Source of the DNA: Beta vulgaris subsp. vulgaris
Lineage: Eukaryota; Streptophyta; Magnoliopsida; Caryophyllales; Amaranthaceae
Assembly: GCF_026745355.1 (NCBI RefSeq)
Contig: NC_079205.1
Coordinates: 49,195,735-49,259,734 of the forward strand
Reading direction: 5' to 3'
Length of the DNA stretch: 64,000 nt
Numbering within the stretch: position 1 is the first letter of the stretch; the number at the start of each line of letters is the position of its first letter. Positions 46,353-56,218 of this stretch are shown piece by piece. The translations under genes were made by a program, and so were the position numbers. The notes under the pieces were generated by a model. It made no database searches. It had not been told where the DNA came from and was given only the letters and a program-made list of their open reading frames with translations.

Positions 46353-48680
46353 ATGTCTGGGTTTGGATATATGAGTGGAGCAGCCTATGCTGAAGACAGC
46401 CACCCTGATTATGTCAGAGGAAGGCCGATCATCAGCTATGATGCTGCTCGCCGTAGTCATGCATATGTCACAGGAACCCAGTCACAGTTAGCTACTGCAT
46501 ACAAGTACCCCACCTCTCAAGTGAATGTGAAGGTAGATCCCTCAATGGACAAGTACAACTATGGTCGCCCTCGAGAGGTTGAGGATTTCCTACAACAGAT
46601 TCTTGATGAAGTCAATGGGCCACCTGGTCTAGCCACTGGCCCAAATCCAGGCCCGAACTGGGATCGGCATGGCTCTCCGGGGAAAGTGTATCCCAGAAGA
46701 GACTATGGATATGAATATGAAGCTCCGAAACAGTGGGGTAAGCCATCGAGTTATGTTTATGATCATGAAGCTCCGAAGAATCAATGGGGCAACTCTTCTC
46801 CCAAGTATGATACTTCAGATCATGATGTCCCAAAAAATCAATGGGACAAGTCATCTAGCTTTATTTATGATGATCGCTTTCCACAGTATCAATCTTCCAA
46901 GATGTTCAAGGACCGGGGAGGTACCAATAGCCAATCGGGAAACTCTCCTCGGAAGCCTCAATCTCCTAATAGCTATGGAATTGTTGGCAATCGTTGGGAT
47001 AGGTTGTCATTGTATGATCAACCACCACCGAATGAGAATATTGGTGGAGCGCTAATGAGCTCCGGAAAGCCTCAATCTCTTTGGTATTATGGTGTTCCTA
47101 ACAACCAGTGGAATAGATCATCGAGCCTCGTCGATGATCACACACCACCAACTAAGAACACTTATTATGGTGTTCCTAACAACCAATGGCATAGATCATC
47201 GAGCCTCGTCGATGATCACACACCACCAACTAAGAACACCGGGGGAGTTTCCGGTGTTCCAAGCAGCCGATGGAGTAACTCGTTGATGAAACCTAATTCT
47301 CCCAAGGGTTATGGATTTCCCAATAGCCAATGGGATAGATCATCAAGCCCTCTCCGTCACACACCATCAACTAAGAACGATGGGGAAGTACTTGGTGTTC
47401 CGAGCAGTGGCTGGGGTAACTCGTCGAGGTATCCTCAATATCACAATAATCATGGAGCTCCGATGAAGCAATGGGAGATATCATCGAGTCCTGTCCATGA
47501 TCAACCACCGACTAAGAACAATGGGGAAGTTCTTAGTGTTCCGAGCAATCAGCGGGATAACTCGATGTATCCTCAATCTCACAATAACTATCATGGAGTT
47601 CCCATCAATCAATGGGAGGGATCGTCGAGACCAGTCCATGATTACCCACCACAAAGCAAGAACAACGAGAGAGTTCCTGGTGTTCCGAGCAATCGATGGG
47701 GTAACTCCTCGATGAAGCCTCAATCTCCACAAGACCAGAGAGCTCCCAACAATCAGTGGAATAGATCATCAAATACTAGTCATGATCTTCCACCATCGAT
47801 AATAAACACTGGTGGAGTTGCAAACGATCAATTGGATAGCTCTTTTGTGAAGCCTCGGTTTCATGAGGATCATGGAGTTCTTAACAATGAATGGAATAGG
47901 TCACCAAGCCCTATCCGTGATCACCCGCCGCCAAGTGGAAACACTATTGGAGTTCTAGATAGCAAACGGCCCAACTCTCTAGTGAAATCTCAATCTTATA
48001 AGGATTATGGAGCTCCTAACAAGTGGGATAATCCATCAAATCTTGTCCATGATCACCCTGCACCAAGTGAGAATTTTAGTGGAGTTCCAAATAGTAGAGG
48101 GAGCATCTCTCCTCTAATGCCCCAGTCTCCCAAGGGTTATAATCACGAGAATAGTTCATCAAGCCCTATCCGTGATCATCCACCACCAAGTCGGAATACC
48201 ATCGGAGTTCCAAACAGCAAATTGGGCAGCTCTTCTGTGAAGCCTAAATATTCAGCTAAAGTTACAAGCAGCCCTTATGATGAGTCAATAGGTAACAACA
48301 ATAATATACAGGTTAATAAGCCAGTTGATTATTCTTATGGTCACCAACCAGAAGAGTATGGAAGCAGCAACGATACGAAACCAATTAGATATACCTCCAG
48401 TTCTCCTAGTCATACAAACGCCGCACTGGGCAAGGTAACTAATAACATAGAAGAGACTCTGCAGAAGCCTAAGATTGGTGCAGGAGATTTACTTGAAGGT
48501 GCAACTCGTAGGTCATCAGCTCATGATAATCTTGCAGGCCCACAACCCAGAACTTCACTTCCCGCTTCAGATGTGCCTGTGTATATGGATAGTGCAGAAG
48601 GTGAAACACGTTATGGTGTTAAAAAATTACCAGCAAGGCCATCCACAGACGAGGTCCTGAAAAGCTATATCAAGCGATGA
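46353..48680 (+). CDS. Repeat-rich, probably disordered protein of unknown function (775 residues)
   Basis: Single open frame without intron, ATG at 46353 to TGA at 48680. Residues 1-110 are a non-repetitive N-terminus (RPIISYDAARRSHAYV, then REVEDFLQQILDEVNG, possibly helical). Residues about 115-610 are a dozen or more degenerate units of 35-45 residues built on G-V-P-N-N-Q-W-x-R-S-S ... H-D-H-P-P-P-S-x-N, rich in Ser, Pro and Asn with regularly spaced Trp. A non-repetitive tail ends LPARPSTDEVLKSYIKR. There is no signal peptide, membrane segment or domain I recognise. The stop-free 2.3-kb frame and the conserved position after the ester synthase in both segments argue for a real gene. A dead 5' copy is at 6572-6960. 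The function is unknown; the Pro/Ser repeats may bring automatic extensin-like labels, which are unsupported (no SPPPP motifs, no secretion signal). Confidence 0.85.
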   Translation: MSGFGYMSGAAYAEDSHPDYVRGRPIISYDAARRSHAYVTGTQSQLATAYKYPTSQVNVKVDPSMDKYNYGRPREVEDFLQQILDEVNGPPGLATGPNPGPNWDRHGSPGKVYPRRDYGYEYEAPKQWGKPSSYVYDHEAPKNQWGNSSPKYDTSDHDVPKNQWDKSSSFIYDDRFPQYQSSKMFKDRGGTNSQSGNSPRKPQSPNSYGIVGNRWDRLSLYDQPPPNENIGGALMSSGKPQSLWYYGVPNNQWNRSSSLVDDHTPPTKNTYYGVPNNQWHRSSSLVDDHTPPTKNTGGVSGVPSSRWSNSLMKPNSPKGYGFPNSQWDRSSSPLRHTPSTKNDGEVLGVPSSGWGNSSRYPQYHNNHGAPMKQWEISSSPVHDQPPTKNNGEVLSVPSNQRDNSMYPQSHNNYHGVPINQWEGSSRPVHDYPPQSKNNERVPGVPSNRWGNSSMKPQSPQDQRAPNNQWNRSSNTSHDLPPSIINTGGVANDQLDSSFVKPRFHEDHGVLNNEWNRSPSPIRDHPPPSGNTIGVLDSKRPNSLVKSQSYKDYGAPNKWDNPSNLVHDHPAPSENFSGVPNSRGSISPLMPQSPKGYNHENSSSSPIRDHPPPSRNTIGVPNSKLGSSSVKPKYSAKVTSSPYDESIGNNNNIQVNKPVDYSYGHQPEEYGSSNDTKPIRYTSSSPSHTNAALGKVTNNIEETLQKPKIGAGDLLEGATRRSSAHDNLAGPQPRTSLPASDVPVYMDSAEGETRYGVKKLPARPSTDEVLKSYIKR
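47088..47240 (+). repeat. Near-perfect tandem duplication of ~75 bp inside the repeat-protein gene
   Basis: The unit starting TATGGTGTTCCTAACAACCA appears at 47088 and again at about 47166 with almost no differences, duplicating one protein repeat in frame. It is the youngest visible step in expansion of the repeat region. Confidence 0.9.
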
Positions 48681-49555
48681 GACAACTGAGAATAATTCTG
48701 GCACTATGATCCCTAACTAGTAGAGTGTGATGGATGCATTCTTCAATTTCTTGAAGTTCTAAGAAGAAGAAACATAATGGATGGAGAAAAAGGAAAAAAA
48801 GGTTAACCCTTTTCAAGTGTGAGTTTTGAGTTATGATGTTGCATGATTATGAAACTACATACAGTAATCTTATTGTTGTGTGTGCATTTATTTAGAAGTA
48901 CTATATCTCTTCATATTTAGTTATTGCTGAGGTAGGGGAACAACTTAAGAAGATCTAGAATACTCGATTGAAGTTGCAATATCAAGTGTTATAGTGGTTC
49001 ATAATCCAAGTTCAAGATGAATTCAAACTATTATCTTTTGAAATTACTATCTCCTCTTTTTGTTATGATATTGAGAATGGAAGGGCTTGAAAAACTAATC
49101 TCTTTGATTTTATGGAATGTGTTATAATGGTTTATAATCCAACTTCAAGAGAAATTCAAACTATTTTCTTGCAATCTCCACATTTTGTTATGATATCGAA
49201 AATGGAGGGGTTTGGAAAACTAGTCTCGTTCATTTTTATGAAAATGTTGAATGCAAAGACTATAAATTTCATGGGTACCAATTCTTGAAGGCAAAGTACT
49301 ATATAGCCTCTACGTACATAAACAACTTCATACTATTTGAGAAAATCAAACAAATGTGAGATTCTATTATTTATGTCAATTTTTCCTAAACTCTAAAGCA
49401 AATTATGAATGCAACGAGACTCTTATCGTAATGGCTATCGAGATGTCCACAGTAAATATTGGAAATCTTAATGTTACCAAATTCAATCTTTTATAGATCT
49501 CAAATGTCAAAGTCTATCTTAGGGAGACTCAAAAGTACAAGGATGGTTTAAAAAA
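48681..49555. other. 3' region and intergenic DNA with a tandem duplication
   Basis: 48681 to about 48950 is probably the 3' untranslated region of the repeat-protein gene. 48985-49235 is a two-copy direct repeat with a period of about 131 bp (GGTTCATAATCCAAGTTCAA near 48995, GGTTTATAATCCAACTTCAA near 49126). No gene seen. Confidence 0.6.
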
Positions 49556-50798
49556 TGGGTAATGTTATATGTAGCCCTTAGAGTATGTACAATGGGGCTC
49601 TCCAACTAACTCTCCAACTAGCTCTCCAAGGAGAGAGAAAATGGAGAGTCATGTCTTACCCAACAATGGGGCTCTTGGGTGTGTCTTGGGTGTCTCTCCA
49701 TGGAGACACTTTGCAAAGTGGCTCTTGGGGGAGATACCATTTGGGTTGATGGAGAGATAGCTCTCCATTGTGTGGGACCCACTTCTTCATACAATTACTT
49801 AAATTCTATTTTCTTCATACAACCATTTAATGATCTTTTTTATAAAAATAAAAAAAAGATGGTAATAATTATTATGCCAACCACTATAATTTTCCTTTAT
49901 CTATAAAATGAGCCTAATATTGGATATTTTACCATCTTTTTTATATCCCACCCATCTTTAATTTTTTTAAGTGTTTAGGAAAAAATGAATACCAACTCAA
50001 ACCCAAATTTTAGAAATACCCAAGTGCTAGCAAGAAATCAAAGGAATCCAAATGCTAGAATGTCCATACCTTGTGTCAATTATATTGATGATTATTCACA
50101 AAATAATTATCCAAGAATTGTTAATAATCCTCAATTTCGACCCCACATTCAAACCCAAATCCAACCACAATTTCAACCTCAACAACAACCTCAATATCAA
50201 CCCCAGTACCAATAAGTATGAATATTAGCTTTTCATGTTGTATGAACGTATAAAAGTGTTGTATAAAAAATTAGTTTTTCATGTTGTAGGTTAATTTTTC
50301 ATTCCAAATTTATGAAATTAATTATTAGCACTCATAATTAATATTGTTTTTTAAAAATTCTACATTGCATAAATTATGAAAAAGATTAATTTGTAATTAT
50401 ATTTAATTTACATGAATAACTTTATTTATATAACTTTGATCATAATATGAAATGAGGTTCATTTATTGACATGGGGACCACAAAATAATGAAAAGTTGAA
50501 TGGAGAGCCCTTTAAATAGTTTTATTGTTGTTGGGTATTTTTAGACATGGCTCTTGAGAATAGCTTGAAGAGAGATAATAGGAGAGAGAGTATGGAGAGC
50601 TAGTTGGAGAGACACCAACCATTGTACATGCTCTTAGGGCTACATATAAGCATTAAATACATTTCTTTAAATGGAAATAGTTTAAGAATTCAAGACACAT
50701 TTTCACATCAACTGAGGTAATAAATGTTTGATTCAATATTTTATTTCCATTTTAAGCACCTCATACATAGCCCTAAGGGCTACATATATCATTTTCCT
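49556..50798. mobile_element. Small MITE split by a Harbinger insertion
   Basis: Outer ends are AATGTTATATGTAGCCC on the left and the complement of AATGATATATGTAGCCC on the right. Removing 49581-50633 and one TTA restores a left arm ATGTAGCCCTTAGGGCTA that matches the right arm. The original element was about 190 bp. The class is unknown. Confidence 0.75.
49581..50633. mobile_element. PIF/Harbinger-type element, non-autonomous, nested
   Basis: 1,053 bp with inverted ends GAGTATGTACAATGG and the complement of GAGCATGTACAATGG, plus subterminal copies of CTCTCCAACTAGCTCTCC. TTA flanks both ends (49578-49580, 50634-50636). A short Asn/Gln/Pro-rich frame (49985-50215) resembles the N-terminus of PIF ORF1 (Myb-like) proteins but is truncated; no transposase is present. 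Confidence 0.85.
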
Positions 50799-51810
50799 TA
50801 AAAAATTCCTAAAGTTATTGCGAGGTGCGAACCTAGATAATAGATATGATCTGCAAAGATTTTAGTAGTTCTTTATAGGAATTGGCAAAGCTGAGACGTT
50901 AGTATTGGACTTCCTCTACGCCTCATTGCTCAAAACATAAGATGAAAGAAATTTTCACACTATTAATCTCAACTATGGTTCATATACTTTAATAGGTCTC
51001 ATATTCTAAGTATCTCACATCAGTTCCAATTTTGGGAATTCACTTAGTTTCCTATAATGATCCTTCAGCTTAATTAACCTACTAGATTGGCTAAATTATG
51101 ATGCATTAAACTCTTTATTCATTGTAGTTATTTAAATTAGGGGTTATTTGATGAGTGTCGTGTTTTTTTGATTAACTGGTTTCACAAATTAATTAAGTTC
51201 AAAGATTGTTATGAGAAGCGATCTCTCCAAAGTTGGAATTGTTGTGATATAATAGGTAGTAGGGACCTTTAAAATAAACTTATTGTAGTTGAGTGATTAA
51301 TGATGTCAATTTTTCCTAAGATAAATGTCATGGATTTAGGTTAATTAGCTCTATGATTTTATTGCTATGTATTTTGATTGAATCTTATGGAGTTCCTTCT
51401 CTGCAACAACCAATCGAAGTATGATTTAATGGTAAAGATTTATATTTCGCAACTTCAAGCTTATAAAATTAGTTAGACCGACCCTACTACGGCCCCTTTG
51501 AAGATGAAGGCATGAAGCCGAGGTTCTCCTTCTATCGGTCCCGCTTGCAAGGGGGTTGGGGGGGGGGGGTTTGGTGGGGGGTGGTGTTTACTAGTTAAGT
51601 TGGGTCAAATTAATTTGTAAAAGGTTCACGTATAATAAGGTCTATTCTCCTTGTTAACTTAGATACAAAAGCAGGGTAGAATTTCTTTCTTTTATTTGGA
51701 CCATTGCAACTTCATCGTAAATCATCGTCATAAATACAATTTTAACACTGCAAAATTTATAGCAATTCTAACTTGCATCTATACTACCTATGCTATTATA
51801 TGCCACTATT
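50799..51810. other. Intergenic, no gene seen
   Basis: Between the nested MITE and the stop codon of the minus-strand DRB gene. A G-rich run lies at 51548-51590 (including 13 consecutive G). The last few hundred bases should hold the DRB 3' untranslated region. Confidence 0.5.
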
Positions 51811-54800
51811 CTATAATTGAAGATTTCCCAACTTAGAACCAACAATAGAAACATCTCTAGTACTTCTATTCCTCATGTCATCACTTGATTCTCCCTCCTG
51901 AGTCGAGCTTGTCATTCTTCTTGGCGGGGCTGCAGAACACACCGGCACAACAGACCTGATTTGTACAGCAGGTGCAGTAAATGTTGAACGGAAACCCCCA
52001 GCTTGCATTCGTCCAAACCTAGGTCTCACTGAAAACGAATCCATGCCACTTTGCATTCTTGGAGCACCGACGGGGTGTCTAAATCTTCTTTGGGTGGGTC
52101 CCACTGGAATACCTTGTGAGGCTGTTGGCAAAGCCTTTCCTGTATTTCCATGGTGGCTTGAAGTTGCAGCATGGCTAAATCTGAAGTTTGGTGGCCTTGA
52201 AGATTCAGAAGCAGATGATGCTCTTTCTTGGACTTGAACTGAAGCTGATGCGATATTTCTAGCTTGAGGTAGGTCTTCCTGTTTGGCTTCTTTTTGAAGC
52301 TTCTCAGTCAACACGACTTCAGCACTATTATTGCTGTGAACACGAGCTTTAGGAGTTAGTGATGGAGATAAATTTGAAGAATCTACAGATTTTTCCTCTT
52401 GTATCTCTTGAATAGTAACCATAGATCTAGTCCCCGTAGGATCTGGCACTAGGTGGTTTGAGAAGTAGAAGGGAGAATCGGCTGTACACATAGAGATCCC
52501 AGGAGTAAGAGGAATGGGATGTTGTTCCCCAGTCAAGCAGTACGGATGATGACTTGGCTGCAACATAGAATGCATCCAAGGGAGGACTTGATTGGGCACA
52601 GGAATGGATGGGATTGGAACTGGAAGTGCCATAAGACGTCGCTGCTGCTCTGCTGCCTGTTTCTGCAGCCACATATGGTGACTTGCCATTTCAGGAGAAA
52701 TACTGGAAGATACCCAGTTTGGATAATGGATGCTGAATGAAGTCGGAGTTGATGGAAATGAGGTTGTAGATGCCGGTGGCCTATGAATCCCCTTGTGCTG
52801 ATTATTTTGTGGGGAATTACTCGACTCTGCTGGATTAAGGCTAGCAAGAAATCGAGCAACAATAACTTGTTCCTGCTCTTCGAGACTTCCGGAGCTAGTG
52901 GTAGAAGAAGTTGAACTGCTTTGAGACACTGCATAAGCAATACTAAATTAAATTCAAGATAGAGGAGATTTTAGTTTAGAAAATGAGTATTTAATTGAGC
53001 AGAATAAACTTCAAGACCAACTATCATGGATTTCTATGCAAAGGCAGGGCCACAATATGTTTAGAAGCGGCAAAATTATGGCCATTACATACAAAAATTG
53101 TTTTCGAGTCTCATATGCAAACATAGAAGCATTGCCAACTCATTTTTAGCTTTCAGCACCCAACTTTCGTTTCCCAAACAGTAGTGCAGTACACTAATGA
53201 GTTCATGGTTGTGTTTATAGTTGACAAAGGTATGAATGTAGATTAAGATATGAAAGAATCTCAAAGTCAAAACCTGGGTTCATTTGACCTTATATTGGAC
53301 TAAGACAGCATGCCGACATATTTGTTATTTGTTTTCCTTATTGGAATTTTGGTTGTTGTGGCTGTTCTTCTATCACTAAACGTTTTTAGAGTTTCAGGCT
53401 TTCAGCACTGATGAGGATAAGATTGAGCAAAATAGAGCCAAGAGGAGTAGGACGCACTAAAAGTTCCATATGGAGAATTTTAACTTGCATATTGAAGCAT
53501 CTATATTTAATACATACAGAATATTTTCACCATGGTTCATTTTCTATTTTGTACCCACATTCAGGGCCTAAGTCATTTCTAGTCATTTCTAGTCTGCAAG
53601 CTCTTAACCAATCTTACAAGTCATATTTCTCACTGAATCCAGAAAGCACCCAGGTGCCCCTCTTTCTAATTACATGAAGTGAGAACACCAATTAACATGG
53701 TCATACGATCAATCACTTTGATGTAAAGCAGCTGGATAAGATAGATGAAGTGTAAAGAAAAAAAGTAATCCACATCTGCACCACTTGAAGTACAGCTTAT
53801 TTTTCTTGCTTCTTAAAGAGCTACCTGCGACATGCTACTTAACGAAGCCAGCAACCATGTATTGTTTTGCACCAACATTAAGCCAAAGCCTTCGCTCTAT
53901 GTTGGATTTTTCATTGATAGCTACTCGTGATCTTGCAGCACATTATAAACATTGGCGCACACATATTGACCAAGAACCCTAAATCTATGTCATGTGCCAA
54001 ATACTCATTAACATAAAGCTAAATGAATAGAAATATGTACAGCGCATTTTCTATTGTGCTGCAGGTCCAAGTGAACACATGAGAATACAGGTGACTGGCC
54101 TGCCACAGAAAAGGGAATTTCATTTATATACTCAGAAGTAGAGGGCTACAGTCTCCAGTTTTCTCATAAAAAGACCTCAATCCATATTCAACGCAAACAG
54201 ATTTCAGCAAAACAAATAAAATTTGAGATCATGCCTCTGATTCTCTTCTCTACCCCACATTTCTAGCTTTGCGCAGGAACGGACATTCTCATTATTTTTC
54301 ACGTGGCTCAGTAATTTAATGACAAGGCATTTGGATACTTTAAGAAGGTCACGATTAATCTGCTGGGTAAAATTTCTTTGCTTTTGACAAACAGAGCAGT
54401 GGGTAGAACAAACTCCCTGTACAATGGCTACCCAGAAGGGCAGGACAAACTCACCATAACATATAAAGCCCCAATTCTTGTCTTCCTTTGGTATGGTCAG
54501 TGAGCTACCTCTCTTGCATTGGGTATAAGGACCAGAAATTAAGGGTAGGAATTAATTATTGTAACAGAATTTTGCTTATATGTGGTCTAACCTGAAGTTC
54601 CCCAAAAACTTTATCAATCTAAGTGCACGAGTGGAGAAGATAAGTAATTTGGAAGTAAAGAACCTAAAATATCCCCTGCATCCCATAATTAAGTTATCTT
54701 TCGTTTAGGGATGTCCGGATTTTACTATATATCTACTTTTAGTATGTTTTCTCTCTTTATATGGACAGTTGGAACTTATCCACCCAAATTTTCACTTCCA

Positions 54801-56218
54801 TATTTTTACGCTCTTTACTCTCCATGCAAAGAGTGCATGTCAGCTTGAATACAAGACGATGTATACTTAATTCACACTCCAGCAAAATTTCTTGGGTCAA
54901 AAAAGCAGACCAATGCAAAAAAGTCCACATGTTATGACCTAATGCAAGGAATCGGAAAGAGAAAAGAATTCACACACTTTGTTTCAAGGCAGACCAAGCA
55001 GTCAGAGCTGCATTTTTCTGAGCTTGTTTCTTGGTTTTAGCTACCTCTCCTGTGAATGTCATTCCTGCTAATTCAACTGTGCATAAGAAAATAGGTATAT
55101 GTCCTGGTCCAGAACGGATAGTGGTGTACGCAGGGAGGTTCAGGCCAGCTCTATGAGCAGTTTCTTGAAGCAAGTTCTTGTAAACTCCAGTTTCATCCTG
55201 CAGCACAGGAAAAATGACACATCTTCAATAACTTCGTACATATAACTGAATGCAAGCTGTAATGAAAGGTATAAACTCGTATAACAGAAGTAGAAGAAAG
55301 TAGAAGTAATCCACTCATTATGTCAGAGATCAATATAAACAGCCCATCTTTGTGAACCGTTGCATTCGTCAGCATATTATGAATAAATACCCTTTTAAAA
55401 AAATTCAGCTTACAAGAACCTCAACCCAGCAACTCGAAAAATCACATAAACAACAAGCATTTACTTTAAGCAAACATTTCAAAAGTTAGGTACCAAACCT
55501 AGTAATCCAGGTATCCTGGATACGGAAAGCAGGTGAATCACTATCATTGATACTCGATCCTTATCCGCCGACATAATAGATGTTTTCTGGAAATTAAGAA
55601 TCTAAATAACATTCCACATACTCTGATCATATATCCTCCAATCCAGGGTCATCACAAAAATCCTACTTCTTAACTAGTCTTCCAATTAAATTATCATAAC
55701 AGCTGTGTCATATTGCTCCATCATAATCATCATAACTGGGAAAACATCCATCTGCAATCTACAATGGAAAAAGAAAACCCTAATAGATGCAAGTTATACA
55801 TAGGTTACATGAGTGACTCCTCCAATAGGAAATTGGAAGCCAAATATCTCCATCAAAATAATAAAAAAGGAAGAAAAGAACTGATAAAGGAGCCCAGAAC
55901 AAAAGGGAGACTCTATAACAAAAAAATAATCTGAACTCAATCAGAGGAGGAAAAAAACAAAGGTGTGCTTACCAAAACTTTAGCTGCAAGTGTTTTTGAT
56001 GGACCTCTTTCTGCCAGTGTGTTTAAAGCTACTTCTGCAGCTGCATGCTCAGCCTGCCTCAGAGTACAGAAGAAGGCTGGGCTTTCGAATTTCTCTCCGT
56101 TAAAGTTAACAGTAGCCTTGAAGCGTGGAGCGTGATCTGGTCCTTCACGGATACAGGCATAAGATGGCAGGTTGAAACAGCTGCGTTGAGCTAACTCTTG
56201 CAATTGGTTTTTATACAT
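51811..56218 (-). CDS. DRB2: Double-stranded RNA-binding protein, DRB2/3/5 type (complete)
   Basis: Three coding exons on the minus strand: 56218-55973, 55197-54978 and 52928-51811; 1,584 nt, 527 residues. The codon for Met156 is split by the last intron. The first dsRBD is residues 1-70 (MYKNQLQELAQR, GPDHAPRFKA, then LRQAEHAAAEVAL, where the usual basic KK is LR, a hallmark of this plant group). The second dsRBD is residues 87-155, with the classical KTKKQAQKNAA (136-146). The rest is a long low-complexity tail with EEQEQVIVARFL (residues ~172-183) and the VRSVVPVCSAAPPRR-like block near the end, as in DRB2. Arabidopsis DRB2 acts with dicer-like proteins in microRNA and siRNA pathways. It is longer than Arabidopsis DRB2 (434), mainly in the tail. 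I cannot separate DRB2 from DRB3/5 with certainty. Confidence 0.92.

Noticed and set aside
47089..47732. Alternative-frame proteins within the repeat-protein gene (both strands)
   Set aside because: They are shadows caused by the internal repeats of the 775-codon frame.
52043..52740. Plus-strand frames across the DRB exon 3
   Set aside because: They are antisense shadows of the coding exon.
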